Counted from the stretch's first letter, positions 31,698 through 44,242 are shown. The stretch is DNA of 64,000 bases from Enterobacter hormaechei ATCC 49162 (GCF_001875655.1 NZ_MKEQ01000002.1:682001-746000), one strand, 5' to 3'. Notes: a model not told the origin generated them from the sequence alone. Numbers and translations: made by a program.

Positions 31698-33409
31698 TGA
31701 GCGAAAAACATCCTGGCCCACTGGTGGTCGAAGGTAAACTGACAGACGCCGAGCGCATGAAGCTGGAAAGCAACTATTTGCGTGGCACCATTGCTGAAGA
31801 TCTGAATGACGGTCTCACCGGCGGTTTCAAAGGCGACAACTTCCTGCTGATCCGTTTCCACGGTATGTACCAGCAGGACGACCGCGATATTCGCGCCGAG
31901 CGAGCCGAACAGAAGCTGGAGCCGCGTCATGCGATGCTGCTGCGCTGCCGTCTGCCGGGTGGCATCATCACCACGACGCAGTGGCAGGCGATCGACAAGT
32001 TTGCCCATGACAACACGATTTACGGCAGCATTCGTCTGACTAACCGTCAGACCTTCCAGTTCCACGGCATTCTGAAGAAGAACGTCAAGCCAGTGCACCA
32101 GATGCTGCACTCGGTGGGTCTGGACGCGCTGGCAACCGCCAACGACATGAACCGTAACGTGCTCTGCACCTCGAACCCGTATGAGTCCGAGCTGCACGCG
32201 GAAGCGTATGAGTGGGCGAAGAAGATCTCCGAGCACCTGCTGCCGCGCACCCGCGCCTATGCGGAGATCTGGCTCGATCAGGAGAAAGTCGCCACTACCG
32301 ACGAAGAGCCGATCCTCGGCCAGACCTACCTGCCGCGTAAGTTCAAAACCACGGTGGTGATCCCGCCGCAGAACGATATCGACCTGCACGCTAACGACAT
32401 GAACTTCGTGGCGATTGCCGAAAATGGCAAGCTGGTCGGCTTTAACCTGCTGGTGGGCGGCGGTTTGTCCATCGAGCACGGTAACAAGAAAACCTACGCC
32501 CGCACCGCGAGCGAGTTCGGCTTCCTGCCTCTGGAGCACACGCTGGCCGTGGCTGAGGCGGTGGTTACTACCCAGCGCGACTGGGGCAACCGTACCGACC
32601 GTAAAAACGCGAAAACCAAATACACCCTGGAGCGCGTGGGCGTTGAGACGTTTAAAGAAGAAGTGGAGCGTCGCGCGGGGATCAAGTTTGAGCCGATCCG
32701 CCCTTACGAGTTCACCGGTCGCGGCGATCGCATTGGCTGGGTGAAAGGCATCGACAATAACTGGCACCTGACGCTGTTTATTGAAAACGGTCGTATTCTG
32801 GATTATCCGGGCCGCCCGCTGAAAACCGGTCTGCTGGAAATTGCGAAGATCCACAAAGGTGAGTTCCGTATAACCGCCAACCAGAACCTGATCGTCGCCA
32901 GCGTGCCGGAAAGCGATAAGGCAAGAATTGAAGAGCTGGCGCGCGAACACGGGTTGATGGATGCGGTCAAACCGCAGCGTGAAAACTCGATGGCCTGCGT
33001 GTCGTTCCCGACCTGCCCGCTGGCGATGGCCGAAGCCGAGCGTTTCCTGCCTTCATTTACGGACAAAGTGGAAGCGATTCTGGAAAAACACGGTATTCCG
33101 GACGAGCATATTGTTATGCGCGTGACGGGCTGCCCGAACGGCTGTGGCCGCGCGATGCTGGCCGAACTCGGTCTGGTTGGGAAAGCGCCGGGGCGCTACA
33201 ACCTGCACCTGGGGGGGAACCGTATCGGGACGCGCATTCCGCGTATGTTCCGCGAGAACATCACCGAGCCGGAAATTCTCGATTCCCTCGACGTGCTTAT
33301 CGGGCGTTGGGCGAAAGAGCGCGAAGTGGGTGAAGGTTTCGGCGACTTTACGGTACGTGCGGGCATCATTCGCCCGGTGCTCGATCCCGCAAGGGATTTC
33401 TGGGAATAA
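31697..33409 (+). CDS. cysI: Sulfite reductase hemoprotein (beta) subunit
   Basis: Reduces sulfite to sulfide with six electrons at a siroheme coupled to a [4Fe-4S] cluster. 570 residues, as in E. coli. Cluster and siroheme cysteines are in [15 protein letters not shown] (about 434 and 440) and [11 protein letters not shown] (about 479 and 483). The arginines and lysines of the sulfite pocket lie in blocks such as [15 protein letters not shown]. The start overlaps the cysJ stop. The siroheme could come from the CysG encoded 2.1 kb downstream as well as from the housekeeping cysG. Confidence 0.97.
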   Translation: MSEKHPGPLVVEGKLTDAERMKLESNYLRGTIAEDLNDGLTGGFKGDNFLLIRFHGMYQQDDRDIRAERAEQKLEPRHAMLLRCRLPGGIITTTQWQAIDKFAHDNTIYGSIRLTNRQTFQFHGILKKNVKPVHQMLHSVGLDALATANDMNRNVLCTSNPYESELHAEAYEWAKKISEHLLPRTRAYAEIWLDQEKVATTDEEPILGQTYLPRKFKTTVVIPPQNDIDLHANDMNFVAIAENGKLVGFNLLVGGGLSIEHGNKKTYARTASEFGFLPLEHTLAVAEAVVTTQRDWGNRTDRKNAKTKYTLERVGVETFKEEVERRAGIKFEPIRPYEFTGRGDRIGWVKGIDNNWHLTLFIENGRILDYPGRPLKTGLLEIAKIHKGEFRITANQNLIVASVPESDKARIEELAREHGLMDAVKPQRENSMACVSFPTCPLAMAEAERFLPSFTDKVEAILEKHGIPDEHIVMRVTGCPNGCGRAMLAELGLVGKAPGRYNLHLGGNRIGTRIPRMFRENITEPEILDSLDVLIGRWAKEREVGEGFGDFTVRAGIIRPVLDPARDFWE

Positions 33410-33424
33410 CCACGAGAGGTAATT

Positions 33425-34159
33425 ATGTCCGTACTCGATCTTAATGCCCTGAATGACCTGCCAAAAGTCGAACGCATTCTGGCCCTGGCAGAAACCAATG
33501 CCCAACTGGAAAAGCTCGACGCCGAAGGGCGCGTGGCGTGGGCGCTGGAAAACCTGCCGGGAGACTATGTGCTCTCGTCCAGCTTTGGTATTCAGGCGGC
33601 GGTCAGCCTGCATCTGGTGAATCAGATCCGTCCGGACATTCCGGTGATCCTCACCGATACCGGCTACCTGTTCCCGGAAACCTACCAGTTTATTGACGAG
33701 CTGACGGACAAGCTCGGGCTGAACCTGAAAGTCTACCGGGCAACGGAGAGCGCGGCCTGGCAGGAGGCACGTTACGGCAAGCTGTGGGAGCAGGGCGTTG
33801 AGGGCATTGAGAAATACAATGCGATCAACAAGGTCGAGCCGATGAACCGGGCGCTGAAAGAGCTGAACGCCCAGACCTGGTTTGCCGGTCTGCGCCGCGA
33901 GCAGTCGGGCAGCCGCGCCAAGCTACCGGTGCTGGCGGTGCAGCGCGGTGTGTTCAAAGTGCTGCCGATCATCGACTGGGATAACCGGACGGTGTACCAG
34001 TACCTGCAAAAACACGGCCTGAAGTACCATCCGCTGTGGGATCAGGGCTATCTGTCAGTGGGGGATACCCACACCACGCGCAAATGGGAACCGGGAATGG
34101 CGGAAGAAGAGACGCGATTCTTTGGGCTGAAGCGCGAGTGCGGATTGCACGAAGGGTAA
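33425..34159 (+). CDS. cysH: Phosphoadenylyl-sulfate (PAPS) reductase
   Basis: Reduces PAPS to sulfite and PAP with thioredoxin or glutaredoxin. 244 residues, as in E. coli. A PP-loop fold is shown by [16 protein letters not shown] (about 44-59) and [10 protein letters not shown]. The C-terminal catalytic tail is KRECGLHEG, with Cys239. The paired cysteine motifs of APS reductases are absent, so it is the PAPS type, consistent with cysC in this window. It starts 15 nt after cysI behind GAGAGGT and closes the operon; a REP pair follows. Confidence 0.97.
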   Translation: MSVLDLNALNDLPKVERILALAETNAQLEKLDAEGRVAWALENLPGDYVLSSSFGIQAAVSLHLVNQIRPDIPVILTDTGYLFPETYQFIDELTDKLGLNLKVYRATESAAWQEARYGKLWEQGVEGIEKYNAINKVEPMNRALKELNAQTWFAGLRREQSGSRAKLPVLAVQRGVFKVLPIIDWDNRTVYQYLQKHGLKYHPLWDQGYLSVGDTHTTRKWEPGMAEEETRFFGLKRECGLHEG

Positions 34160-34168
34160 TGTTTTTTC

Positions 34169-34243
34169 GCCCGGTGGCGCTGCGCTTACCGGGCCTACAA
34201 CGGCACGAAACGTAGGCCCGGTAAGGCGTAGCCGCCACCGGGC
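34169..34243. repeat. REP pair (BIME) between cysH and iap
   Basis: Two palindromes in opposite orientation, 34169-34194 (starting GCCCGGTGGCGCTGCGCTTA) and 34216-34243 (starting GCCCGGTAAGGCGTAGCCGC), 21 bp apart, lying between two convergent genes. Confidence 0.88.
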
Positions 34244-34252
34244 TTAACGACC

Positions 34253-35296
34253 TCAGGCTTTCCCCGCTTTCGCCAGCTCCTTCACCAGCGGCAGCATCAC
34301 TTTCACGACATCCCGGCTGCGGTGCTCAATCCGCTGCGGCAGCGCTTTATCAATGTGCTGCTGATTATCCAGCCGCACATTATGCCAGCTGGTTCCGTCC
34401 GGGAACGCTTTCGATTTGCTGCGCTGTTGATAGCCATCTTTTTTGCCCAGCGTCCAGTTCGTCGCCTCGACGTACAGCACCGGAATGCCCGCCTTATCAA
34501 ACACTTCACCGTCATTACAGCAGCCTGTGCCTTTTGGATAATCCGGGTTACCGCCCGGATTTGTCGCGGCATAGACGCCATGCGTACGGGCAAGCGCCAG
34601 CGCGCGGTCGCGGGTGAGTTTACGTACGCTGCTCGGTGTGCTCTGTCCGCTATTAAAATAGAGCTTATCTCCCACGATCAGATTATCGAGGTTGATCACC
34701 AGCAACGTATTTTTCTTCTCCTCAGCGCTCATGCGTTTAAGGAGATTCTCAGCGCCGAGTTTTCCTTCTTCTTCGCCGCTGGTCGCGACAAAGCGAATGC
34801 TGTATTTCGTGGGAATATTTTTCAGGCGTTCGGCCAGCTCAAGCATCACGCCCAGCCCCGCCGCATTGTCATCCAGCCCCTGAAGCGTCAGCCCGCCGAG
34901 GTTATTATCGACATCGGCGTCGCTCATCGGCGTGTAGGTATCAAGGTGCGCCATAATAATAATTTGCTCGGCCGCCTTTCCTTCGTGCGCCGCAATAACC
35001 GTGCTGCCGGTTATGTTATGCCAGTTCTGCGTTTTATTGCGTGAGGTATAGATGTAGCGGCTATGGAAAGCGCGAATGTCACTCTTATAGCCCATATCCG
35101 CAAACTGCTGACGAATATAGTCTGCCGAGAGCATCTCGGCTGGGGTTCCGGTCATGCGGCCCGGAAAGACCGTAGCAATATGCCGCGCCTGCATACTGGC
35201 TATTTCGCCGTAAGTTTGATTTTTTGCCTGAGCCGGAAGGATAAAGCAAACGCCGAGCGCCAGGGCAACGAATCGGTGGCGCATTGCGGAAAACAT
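34253..35296 (-). CDS. iap: Alkaline phosphatase isozyme conversion aminopeptidase Iap
   Basis: A secreted M28-family zinc aminopeptidase that removes the N-terminal arginine of periplasmic alkaline phosphatase. 347 residues (E. coli 345). An N-terminal signal peptide (MFSAMRHRFVALALGVCFILPAQA, cut after residue 24) is followed by the zinc-site segments AHLDTYTPMSDAD, LQGLDDNAAGLGVMLELAE and TSGEEEGKLGAENLL. In E. coli K-12 a type I-E CRISPR-Cas locus lies between iap and cysD; here a cysG gene takes that place and no array repeats are seen. Convergent with cysH across a REP pair. Confidence 0.95.
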   Translation of the reverse strand: MFSAMRHRFVALALGVCFILPAQAKNQTYGEIASMQARHIATVFPGRMTGTPAEMLSADYIRQQFADMGYKSDIRAFHSRYIYTSRNKTQNWHNITGSTVIAAHEGKAAEQIIIMAHLDTYTPMSDADVDNNLGGLTLQGLDDNAAGLGVMLELAERLKNIPTKYSIRFVATSGEEEGKLGAENLLKRMSAEEKKNTLLVINLDNLIVGDKLYFNSGQSTPSSVRKLTRDRALALARTHGVYAATNPGGNPDYPKGTGCCNDGEVFDKAGIPVLYVEATNWTLGKKDGYQQRSKSKAFPDGTSWHNVRLDNQQHIDKALPQRIEHRSRDVVKVMLPLVKELAKAGKA

Positions 35297-35470
35297 AGGG
35301 AGTCCTTAAAAACAGAGCAAAATTTTAACCCGCATAGTATGAAACTGTGATCGGGTAGACACAATTTGAATTGCTCTTAAATGCCCGAAATTTCGCGTGT
35401 TAAGCACTTTTTGATATTTGCTTTTCCACGGCGTTATTCCATTGAGTAACTACTCATTCCAATTCGTAAT

Positions 35471-35499
35471 TTCATTCGATCTAAGCCGCCCCCTATAGT
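35471..35499 (+). promoter_or_regulatory. Probable CysB-dependent promoter of cysG-cysDNC
   Basis: A weak -35 TTCATT (35471-35476), a 17-bp spacer and a -10 TATAGT (35494-35499), 34 bp before the cysG start. The sequence around CCCCCTATAGTCCC looks like the E. coli cysD promoter as I remember it, so cysG seems to have entered between that promoter and cysD. A poor -35 fits an activator-dependent promoter. CysB binding is inferred. Confidence 0.55.
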
Positions 35500-35533
35500 C
35501 CCTTTATTCCTTGTTGTTAGCGAGTTGTTGCCT

Positions 35534-36892
35534 GTGGACTATCTCCCCCTTTTTGCCGCCTTAAAAGACCGACCGGTACTGGTTGTCGGGACGGGTGAAA
35601 TTGCCGATCGCAAAATCGCGTTCCTGCAACGCGCCGGGGCGCAGGTGCAGGCTGTTCCAGAGGCGGATTTTGAAGAGTCACAGATCGACAACGTGGTGCT
35701 GGTGATTGCGGCAACTGAAGATCGGGCGCTCAACCGCCGCATCTCCGGGGCAGCCCAGGCCCGTCACCGTCTGGTGAACGTGGTAGACGACCAGCCGCTG
35801 TGTTCATTTATCTTCCCGTCGATTGTCGACCGCTCGCCGCTGCTGGTGGCGATCTCCTCCGGCGGCACCGCCCCGGTGCTGGCGCGCGTGCTGAGAGAAA
35901 AAATCGAAGCGCTGCTGCCGACCAGCCTCGGACGCATGGCGGAGAAGGCCAGCTACTGGCGCAACCATCTGAAAACGCGTCTGACCAGCGTGACGGAACG
36001 TCGTCGCTTCTGGGAGCGTGTGTTTCGGGGCCGCTTTGCCAGCCTGATGCAGGCCGGTAACGAGACGGCGGCGCAAAAAATTCTCGAAGACGAACTGGAT
36101 AACCCCGGCAGTACGAGCGGGGAGATCATTCTCGTTGGCGCCGGGCCGGGCGACGCCGGGCTGCTGACGCTGCGTGGCCTACAGGTGCTTCAGGATGCGG
36201 ACGTGGTGTTCTACGACCACCTGGTGACCGACGGTATCCGCGAGCTGATCCGCCGTGACGCGGAGCAGATCTGCGTCGGCAAACGTGCCGGTGAGCACTC
36301 CGTGCCGCAGCACGATACCAACCAGATGCTGATTGCCGCCGCGAAAGCGGGCAAGACCGTGGTGCGCCTGAAAGGGGGCGACCCGTTTATTTTCGGTCGC
36401 GGTGGCGAAGAGTTGCAGGCGGCAGCCGAAGCGGGCGTCCCGTTCCAGGTGGTTCCTGGCATTACGGCGGCGTCTGCCGTCACGGCCTACGCCGGTATTC
36501 CGCTGACCCATCGCGATTTTGCCCAGAGCGTGACCTTTGTGACCGGCCACTATAAAGCCGACAGCACGCCGTTTGACTGGTCGCATCTCGCCCAGAGCCG
36601 ACAAACGCTGGCGATTTATATGGGCACGATGAAAGCGGCGGATATCAGCGAACAGCTTATTCAGCACGGTCGCGATGCAACGACGCCGGTCGCGGTGATC
36701 TCCCGCGGGACACGCGTCGATCAGCATGTCGCCATCGGCACCTTACAAGACCTTGCAACCCTGGCGAAAGACGCCCCGATGCCCGCCCTGATCGTGGTGG
36801 GAGAAGTGGTGCAGCTGCACAGCACGCTCGCCTGGTTCCAACACACAACCGACACAGAAGGCTTCGGCGCCTCTGTTATAAATTTGGCTTAA
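35534..36892 (+). CDS. cysG: Siroheme synthase CysG (second copy type, in the cysDNC operon)
   Basis: Trifunctional enzyme that makes siroheme from uroporphyrinogen III by two methylations, NAD-dependent oxidation and iron chelation. About 452 residues (E. coli CysG 457). The N-terminal Rossmann part shows [11 protein letters not shown] (about 18-28) and LVNVVDDQP, then [27 protein letters not shown]. The C-terminal SAM methyltransferase shows [35 protein letters not shown] and [10 protein letters not shown]. The start is uncertain: GTG 35534 gives M-D-Y-L-P-L-F like E. coli M-D-H-L-P-I-F; TTG 35525 is an alternative. It sits 9 bp before cysD, so siroheme is made with the sulfate genes. The sequence differs clearly from the nirB-linked E. 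coli CysG, so it is probably a paralogue. Confidence 0.9.
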   Translation: MDYLPLFAALKDRPVLVVGTGEIADRKIAFLQRAGAQVQAVPEADFEESQIDNVVLVIAATEDRALNRRISGAAQARHRLVNVVDDQPLCSFIFPSIVDRSPLLVAISSGGTAPVLARVLREKIEALLPTSLGRMAEKASYWRNHLKTRLTSVTERRRFWERVFRGRFASLMQAGNETAAQKILEDELDNPGSTSGEIILVGAGPGDAGLLTLRGLQVLQDADVVFYDHLVTDGIRELIRRDAEQICVGKRAGEHSVPQHDTNQMLIAAAKAGKTVVRLKGGDPFIFGRGGEELQAAAEAGVPFQVVPGITAASAVTAYAGIPLTHRDFAQSVTFVTGHYKADSTPFDWSHLAQSRQTLAIYMGTMKAADISEQLIQHGRDATTPVAVISRGTRVDQHVAIGTLQDLATLAKDAPMPALIVVGEVVQLHSTLAWFQHTTDTEGFGASVINLA

Positions 36893-36901
36893 GGAACGGT
36901 T

Positions 36902-37810
36902 ATGGACCAAAAACGACTTACTCACCTGCGGCAGCTCGAAGCGGAAAGTATCCACATTATCCGCGAAGTGGCCGCCGAGTTTTCTAACCCGGTGATGATG
37001 TACTCCATCGGTAAAGATTCCAGCGTCATGCTGCACCTGGCGCGTAAAGCGTTTTATCCGGGTACGCTGCCGTTCCCGCTGCTGCATGTGGATACCGGCT
37101 GGAAATTCCGCGAGATGTACGAATTCCGCGACCGTACCGCCAAAGCCTACGGCTGCGAGCTGCTGGTGCATAAAAACCCGGAAGGGGTGGCGATGGGCAT
37201 CAACCCGTTCGTGCACGGCAGCGCCAAACACACCGACATCATGAAAACCGAAGGGCTGAAGCAGGCGCTGAATAAATACGGTTTTGATGCGGCCTTCGGT
37301 GGCGCGCGCCGTGACGAGGAGAAATCCCGTGCGAAAGAGCGTATCTACTCCTTCCGCGACCGCTTCCACCGCTGGGACCCGAAAAACCAGCGTCCGGAGC
37401 TGTGGCACAACTACAACGGCCAGATTAACAAGGGCGAAAGCATTCGCGTCTTCCCGCTCTCTAACTGGACCGAGCTGGATATCTGGCAGTACATCTATCT
37501 GGAAAATATTGAGATCGTTCCGCTGTATCTGGCGGCAGAGCGCCCGGTGCTGGAGCGCGACGGCATGCTGATGATGATCGACGACGATCGCATTGATTTA
37601 CAGCCGGGCGAAGTGATCAAAAAACAGATGGTCCGTTTCCGTACTCTCGGCTGCTGGCCGTTGACCGGCGCGGTGGAATCCAGTGCGCAGACGCTGCCGG
37701 AGATCATCGAGGAGATGCTGGTGTCGACCACCAGTGAGCGACAGGGCCGCGTGATTGACCGCGACCAGGCAGGCTCCATGGAGCTGAAGAAACGTCAGGG
37801 TTATTTCTAA
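36902..37810 (+). CDS. cysD: Sulfate adenylyltransferase subunit 2 (ATP sulfurylase, catalytic)
   Basis: Makes adenosine 5'-phosphosulfate (APS) from sulfate and ATP, in complex with the GTPase CysN. 302 residues, as in E. coli. PP-loop-type ATP pyrophosphatase: [19 protein letters not shown] (about 38-56), [14 protein letters not shown], and the basic [18 protein letters not shown]. It starts 9 bp after cysG and is followed by cysN after 9 bp, giving a cysG-cysD-cysN-cysC operon. Confidence 0.97.
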   Translation: MDQKRLTHLRQLEAESIHIIREVAAEFSNPVMMYSIGKDSSVMLHLARKAFYPGTLPFPLLHVDTGWKFREMYEFRDRTAKAYGCELLVHKNPEGVAMGINPFVHGSAKHTDIMKTEGLKQALNKYGFDAAFGGARRDEEKSRAKERIYSFRDRFHRWDPKNQRPELWHNYNGQINKGESIRVFPLSNWTELDIWQYIYLENIEIVPLYLAAERPVLERDGMLMMIDDDRIDLQPGEVIKKQMVRFRTLGCWPLTGAVESSAQTLPEIIEEMLVSTTSERQGRVIDRDQAGSMELKKRQGYF

Positions 37811-37819
37811 GGAGCCGCC

Positions 37820-39244
37820 ATGAATACGACTATTGCCCAACAAATTGCCGATGAAGGCGGCGTAGAAGCTTATCTGCACGCCCAACAGTACAAAAGTCTG
37901 CTGCGTTTCCTGACCTGCGGCAGCGTGGATGACGGGAAAAGCACCCTGATTGGTCGTCTGCTGCACGACACGCGCCAGATTTATGAAGATCAGCTCTCTT
38001 CCCTCCACAACGACAGTAAACGCCACGGCACCCAGGGCGAAAAACTCGACCTGGCGCTGCTGGTGGACGGCTTGCAGGCGGAGCGTGAGCAGGGCATCAC
38101 CATTGATGTCGCCTATCGCTACTTCTCCACCGAGAAGCGCAAGTTTATTATCGCCGACACCCCGGGGCACGAGCAGTACACCCGTAACATGGCGACCGGC
38201 GCGTCCACCTGTGACCTGGCCATCCTGCTGATCGACGCCCGTAAAGGTGTGCTGGATCAGACTCGACGTCACAGCTTTATCTCTACGCTACTGGGGATCA
38301 AACACCTGGTGGTGGCGGTGAACAAAATGGATCTGGTGGACTACAGCGAAGCGCGATTCGACGAGATCCGCCAGAGCTACCTGACCTTTGCTGAACAGCT
38401 GCCGGGCAACCTCGATATTCGCTTCGTGCCGCTGTCGGCGCTGGAAGGGGATAACGTCGCCTCTCAGAGCGCGAACATGCCGTGGTACAGCGGTCCAACG
38501 CTGCTGGAAGTGCTGGAAACCGTTGAAATTCAGCGCGTGGTCGATACTCAACCGATGCGCTTCCCGGTGCAGTACGTGAACCGTCCGAACCTCGATTTCC
38601 GCGGCTTCTCAGGCACCCTTGCCTCCGGCGCGGTGAAGGTGGGCCAGCGCGTGAAGGTGCTGCCGTCCGGTGTGGAATCGGCCATTGCCCGTATCGTCAC
38701 CTTTGATGGCGATCTGGACGAAGCCGGGGCGGGTGAAGCGGTAACCCTGGTACTGAAAGACGAAATTGATATCAGCCGCGGCGACCTGCTGGTCGACGCG
38801 CAGGAGACGCTGGCGGCGGTGCAGGGCGCGTCCGTGGACGTGGTATGGATGGCGGAACAGCCGCTCACCGCAGGCCAGAGCTACGACATCAAAATTGCGG
38901 GCAAGAAAACCCGCGCCCGCGTGGACGGCATTCAGTTCCAGGTGGACATTAACAACCTGACCCACCGTGACGTGAGCGAGCTGCCGCTGAACGGTATTGG
39001 CCTGGTGGATCTGACCTTCGACGAGCCGCTGGTGCTGGATCCGTATCAGCAGAACCCGGTAACCGGCGGGCTGATCTTTATCGACCGCCTGACCAACGTC
39101 ACCGTCGGTGCTGGCATGGTGCGCGAGCCTAACGCACAGGCGAGCGTGACGTCTGAGTTCAGCGCCTTCGAGCTGGAGCTGAACGCGCTGGTGCGTAAGC
39201 ACTTCCCGCACTGGGGCGCTCGCGATCTGCTGGGAGGCAAGTGA
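37820..39244 (+). CDS. cysN: Sulfate adenylyltransferase subunit 1 (GTPase)
   Basis: An EF-Tu-like GTPase that couples GTP hydrolysis to APS formation by CysD. 474 residues (E. coli 475). G1 is GSVDDGKS (34-41), G2/G3 lie in ERGQIT-like [15 protein letters not shown] and [12 protein letters not shown], and G4 is VNKMDLVD. Two beta-barrel domains follow. It is not fused to an APS kinase, which is encoded separately by cysC, whose ATG overlaps the cysN stop codon (TGATG). Confidence 0.97.
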   Translation: MNTTIAQQIADEGGVEAYLHAQQYKSLLRFLTCGSVDDGKSTLIGRLLHDTRQIYEDQLSSLHNDSKRHGTQGEKLDLALLVDGLQAEREQGITIDVAYRYFSTEKRKFIIADTPGHEQYTRNMATGASTCDLAILLIDARKGVLDQTRRHSFISTLLGIKHLVVAVNKMDLVDYSEARFDEIRQSYLTFAEQLPGNLDIRFVPLSALEGDNVASQSANMPWYSGPTLLEVLETVEIQRVVDTQPMRFPVQYVNRPNLDFRGFSGTLASGAVKVGQRVKVLPSGVESAIARIVTFDGDLDEAGAGEAVTLVLKDEIDISRGDLLVDAQETLAAVQGASVDVVWMAEQPLTAGQSYDIKIAGKKTRARVDGIQFQVDINNLTHRDVSELPLNGIGLVDLTFDEPLVLDPYQQNPVTGGLIFIDRLTNVTVGAGMVREPNAQASVTSEFSAFELELNALVRKHFPHWGARDLLGGK

Positions 39245-39849
39245 TGGCCGCCCATGATGAGAACGTCGTCTGGCATCCTCATCCGGTCACCGTCGCCCAG
39301 CGCGAACAGCTCCACGGTCACCGTGGGGTTGTACTGTGGTTTACCGGGCTGTCTGGCTCCGGTAAATCCACGGTGGCAGGCGCACTGGAAGAGGCGCTGC
39401 ATCAGCAGGGGGTGAGCACCTACCTGTTGGACGGCGACAACGTGCGTCACGGTCTGTGCAGCGATTTGGGGTTCAGCGACGACGACCGCAAAGAGAACAT
39501 TCGTCGGGTGGGCGAAGTCGCCAGCCTGATGGCGGATGCCGGGCTGGTGGTGCTGACGGCGTTTATCTCCCCGCACCGCGCCGAGCGTCAGATGGTGCGC
39601 GAGCGCGTGGGCCAGGATCGCTTTATTGAAGTGTTTGTGGATACGCCGCTGGCAATCTGCGAAGCGCGCGATCCGAAAGGGCTGTACAAAAAAGCCCGCG
39701 CGGGAGAGCTGCGAAACTTCACCGGCATCGACTCGGTTTACGAAGCGCCTGAATCCCCTGAGATTCATCTGGAGGGTCAACAATTGGTAACAAATTTAGT
39801 AAGCCAATTATTAGACCTGCTGAGACGGGACGATATTATCAGATCCTGA
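39244..39849 (+). CDS. cysC: Adenylyl-sulfate (APS) kinase
   Basis: Phosphorylates APS at the 3'-OH to give PAPS, the substrate of CysH. 201 residues, as in E. coli. P-loop GLSGSGKST at 35-43, [10 protein letters not shown] (about 62-71) for APS, and Ser109 in [10 protein letters not shown], the phosphorylatable serine. The C-terminal lid is [26 protein letters not shown] three bases earlier is in frame, but the ATG overlapping the cysN stop gives the E. coli start. Last gene of the operon before ygbE (58-bp gap). Confidence 0.96.
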   Translation: MAAHDENVVWHPHPVTVAQREQLHGHRGVVLWFTGLSGSGKSTVAGALEEALHQQGVSTYLLDGDNVRHGLCSDLGFSDDDRKENIRRVGEVASLMADAGLVVLTAFISPHRAERQMVRERVGQDRFIEVFVDTPLAICEARDPKGLYKKARAGELRNFTGIDSVYEAPESPEIHLEGQQLVTNLVSQLLDLLRRDDIIRS

Positions 39850-39907
39850 GACGGTATCGTTCGGGACCTGTCTTCCCGAGCGATGAGTCACGGTCACAGG
39901 ATTAGCT

Positions 39908-40234
39908 ATGCGCAACAGTGAAAACTACATGATTACCACCGGGTCGGAACCGTTAACGACCGACGACGAGACGACCTGGTCCTTCCCTGGGGCGATTGTC
40001 GGCTTCGTGTCGTGGTTACTGGCGCTGGGTATCCCGTTTTTGATCTACGGGGGTAACACCCTCTTTTTCTTCCTCTACACCTGGCCTTTCTTCCTGGCGC
40101 TGATGCCCGTTGCGGTGGTTGTGGGCGTGGCGCTGCACTCCCTTTTCAACGGCAAGCTCCTGTATAGTACGCTCATCACTATTGCCACCGTGGTGGTCAT
40201 CTTTGGCCTGCTGTTTTTATGGTTGATGGGCTAA
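39908..40234 (+). CDS. ygbE: YgbE, DUF3561 inner-membrane protein
   Basis: A 108-residue protein with three predicted transmembrane segments (about 28-46, 50-75, 86-107) and a short acidic cytosolic N-terminus (TTDDETTWSFPGA). It matches E. coli YgbE in length and in the block FFFLYTWPFFLALMPVAVVVG. Function unknown in all members. It lies between cysC and ftsB as in E. coli. The ATG at 39908 is preceded by AGGATTAGCT. Confidence 0.9.
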   Translation: MRNSENYMITTGSEPLTTDDETTWSFPGAIVGFVSWLLALGIPFLIYGGNTLFFFLYTWPFFLALMPVAVVVGVALHSLFNGKLLYSTLITIATVVVIFGLLFLWLMG

Positions 40235-40313
40235 CTTGCGGCATAATTAAAACCCCGCAGTAGAGTCCAGCGGAAAGTTATGGGATGATGATGCCGTTTT
40301 TTCAGGGGGCAGG

Positions 40314-40625
40314 ATGGGTAAACTAACGCTGCTGTTGCTGGCTTTGCTGGTCTGGCTGCAATATTCGCTGTGGTTCGGCAAAAACGGACTACACGACTAC
40401 AGCCGGGTGAGCGATGACGTCGCGGCACAGCAGGCGACAAACGCCAAACTTAAAGCGCGTAACGATCAACTTTTTGCTGAAATTGATGACCTCAATGGCG
40501 GCCAGGAGGCGATTGAGGAGCGCGCACGCAATGAACTCAGTATGACTAAGCCGGGCGAAACGTTTTATCGTCTGGTACCGGATGCGTCTAAACGCAATCA
40601 GGGCTCCGCACAAAACAATCGATAA
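40314..40625 (+). CDS. ftsB: Cell division protein FtsB
   Basis: A bitopic divisome protein that forms the FtsQ-FtsB-FtsL complex. 103 residues (E. coli 103). One N-terminal transmembrane helix (about 4-21, [18 protein letters not shown]) is followed by the periplasmic coiled coil (about 28-65, with [20 protein letters not shown]) and the conserved [21 protein letters not shown] that binds FtsQ. The ATG follows CAGGGGGCAGG. ispD starts 19 bp after its stop. Confidence 0.96.
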   Translation: MGKLTLLLLALLVWLQYSLWFGKNGLHDYSRVSDDVAAQQATNAKLKARNDQLFAEIDDLNGGQEAIEERARNELSMTKPGETFYRLVPDASKRNQGSAQNNR

Positions 40626-40644
40626 TCAGGCCCAGGATTACGAC

Positions 40645-41355
40645 ATGGCAGCAACTTTTTCGGACGTCTGTGCCGTGGTGCCGGCCGCAGGTTTTGGCCG
40701 GCGCATGCAGACAGAATGTCCCAAGCAGTACCTCTCAATTGGTGATAAAACGATCCTCGAGCACGCCGTGGCAGCGCTGCTGGCACATGCCCGGGTGAAA
40801 CGCGTTGTCATTGCCATCAGCCCCGGCGATGCGCGTTTTGCGCAGCTTCCGCTGGCAAATCATCCTCAGATTACCGTTGTTGACGGCGGCGCCGAGCGGG
40901 CCGACTCTGTCCTGGCGGGCATTCAGGCTGCCGGGAACGCGCAGTGGGTGCTGGTACATGATGCCGCGCGTCCCTGTCTGCATCACGACGATTTGTCGCG
41001 TCTGCTGGCCCTGAGTGAAACCAGTAAAGTGGGCGGCATTCTGGCCGCCCCGGTGCGTGACACCATGAAGCGTGCCGAACCGGGTAAACCGGCGATTGCG
41101 CACACCGTTGAGCGCGTGGATTTATGGCACGCGCTGACGCCACAATTTTTCCCCCGCGAACTGCTCCACGACTGCTTAACGCGAGCGCTTAAAGAAGGTG
41201 CCACCATTACGGACGAAGCCTCGGCGCTGGAGTATTGCGGTTTCCACCCAACGCTTGTTGAAGGGCGCGCTGATAATATAAAAGTGACGCGCCCGGAAGA
41301 CTTACAGCTCGCGGAATTTTATCTTACCCGTACGACCCCTCAGGAGAAGGCATAA
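40645..41355 (+). CDS. ispD: 2-C-methyl-D-erythritol 4-phosphate cytidylyltransferase IspD
   Basis: Third step of the MEP isoprenoid pathway: joins MEP to CTP. 236 residues, as in E. coli. The CTP-binding glycine-rich loop [19 protein letters not shown] (about 10-28) and the later [24 protein letters not shown] and IKVTRPEDL are complete. The frame is open upstream into ftsB, but the ATG at 40645 gives the recognised N-terminus M-A-A-T. The stop overlaps the ispF start (TAATG), coupling two steps of one pathway. Confidence 0.96.
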   Translation: MAATFSDVCAVVPAAGFGRRMQTECPKQYLSIGDKTILEHAVAALLAHARVKRVVIAISPGDARFAQLPLANHPQITVVDGGAERADSVLAGIQAAGNAQWVLVHDAARPCLHHDDLSRLLALSETSKVGGILAAPVRDTMKRAEPGKPAIAHTVERVDLWHALTPQFFPRELLHDCLTRALKEGATITDEASALEYCGFHPTLVEGRADNIKVTRPEDLQLAEFYLTRTTPQEKA

Positions 41356-41834
41356 TGCGTATTGGACACGGTTTTGATGTACACGCCTTTGGCGGCGAAG
41401 GCCCAATTATCATTGGCGGCGTGCGTATTCCTTACGAAAAAGGTCTGCTGGCGCATTCTGATGGCGACGTGGCGCTGCATGCGCTGACCGACGCGCTGCT
41501 GGGTGCCGCCGCGCTGGGCGACATCGGCAAACTGTTCCCGGACACCGATCCTGCTTTTAAGGGCGCGGACAGCCGCGAACTGCTGCGCGAAGCCTGGCGT
41601 CGTATTCAGGCCAAAGGTTACACCCTCGGCAACGTTGATGTGACGATCATTGCTCAGGCACCGAAGATGCTGCCGCACATTCCACAGATGCGCGTGTTTA
41701 TCGCTGAAGATCTGGGCTGCCACATGGACGACGTCAACGTCAAAGCCACCACCACGGAGAAGCTGGGCTTTACGGGCCGTGGCGAAGGCATTGCCTGTGA
41801 GGCCGTGGCGCTGCTGGTGAAGGCGGCCAAATGA
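41355..41834 (+). CDS. ispF: 2-C-methyl-D-erythritol 2,4-cyclodiphosphate synthase IspF
   Basis: Fifth step of the MEP pathway: cyclises CDP-ME-2-phosphate with loss of CMP. 159 residues, as in E. coli. Zinc ligands Asp8 and His10 in [10 protein letters not shown] and His42 in [13 protein letters not shown]. The conserved tail [21 protein letters not shown] is present. One-base overlap with ispD and ATGA overlap with truD indicate tight translational coupling. Confidence 0.97.
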   Translation: MRIGHGFDVHAFGGEGPIIIGGVRIPYEKGLLAHSDGDVALHALTDALLGAAALGDIGKLFPDTDPAFKGADSRELLREAWRRIQAKGYTLGNVDVTIIAQAPKMLPHIPQMRVFIAEDLGCHMDDVNVKATTTEKLGFTGRGEGIACEAVALLVKAAK

Positions 41835-42860
41835 CGGACTTTGACAACCTGACATACCTGCACGGAAAGCCGCAGGGCAATGGCCTGCTGAAGGCCAACC
41901 CTGAAGATTTTGTGGTGGTAGAAGATCTCGGGTTTGAGCCGGACGGCGAAGGCGAGCACATCCTGGTGCGCATTCTGAAAAACGGCTGCAACACCCGCTT
42001 CGTGGCGGACGCGCTGGCAAAATTCCTCAAAATTCACGCCCGCGAAGTGAGCTTTGCCGGGCAGAAAGATAAACATGCCGTGACCGAACAGTGGCTTTGC
42101 GCCCGCGTTCCCGGCAATGCGATGCCTGATTTAAGCAAATTTGAGCTTGAGGGCTGTAAGGTACTGGAGTACGCCCGCCACAAGCGCAAATTGCGACTGG
42201 GCGCCTTAAAAGGCAACCATTTCACGCTGGTGCTGCGTGAAGTAACCAACCGTGAAGACGTTGAAAAACGCCTGAACGCTGTCTGTGAACGCGGCGTACC
42301 GAACTACTTTGGCGCACAGCGCTTTGGCATTGGTGGCAGCAACCTGCTGGGCGCGCTGCGCTGGGCGCAAAGCGATGCACCGGTGCGCGACAGGAATAAA
42401 CGCAGTTTTTGGTTGTCGGCGGCCCGCAGTGCGTTGTTTAATCAGATGGTGAGCGAACGGCTGAAAAAACCGGACGCGAATCAAGTTGTTGTCGGCGATG
42501 CGCTACAATTAGCGGGACGCGGAAGCTGGTTTGTGGCAACGGCCGAAGAGATGGCCGATGCCCAGTCGCGCGTGGACGCTAAAGCGCTGATGATTACCGC
42601 CGCCTTGCCTGGCTCAGGCGACTGGGGAACCCAGGGCGAGGCGCTGGCCGCTGAGCAGTCGGCGGTGGCGGATGCGCCAGAATTACAATCCTTGCTGGTG
42701 CGGGAAAAGGTCGAGGCGGCACGCCGGGCGATGCTCCTCTACCCGCAACAGTTGAGCTGGAACTGGTGGGATGACGTAACCGTCGAGTTACGCTTCTGGC
42801 TGCCGGCAGGTAGCTTTGCCACCAGTGTTGTCAGGGAACTTATCAACACGTCGGGTGATT

Positions 42861-42880
<20 letters not shown>
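41831..42880 (+). CDS. truD: tRNA pseudouridine(13) synthase TruD
   Basis: Makes pseudouridine 13 in tRNA-Glu. 349 residues, as in E. coli. The catalytic Asp80 lies in [14 protein letters not shown]. The TRUD insertion domain follows (about 155-300), with [10 protein letters not shown] near its beginning. ATGA overlap with ispF; the surE start lies 20 bp inside its 3' end. Confidence 0.96.

Positions 42881-44242
<1,362 letters not shown>

Noticed and set aside
31694..32950. A 418-codon minus-strand frame inside cysI
   Set aside because: Antisense to a fully conserved cysI; no start context and no recognisable protein.
35297..35533. Possible CRISPR array or cas remnant next to iap
   Set aside because: Read on both strands; no repeated unit of 25-35 bp and no cas-like frame, only a promoter region.
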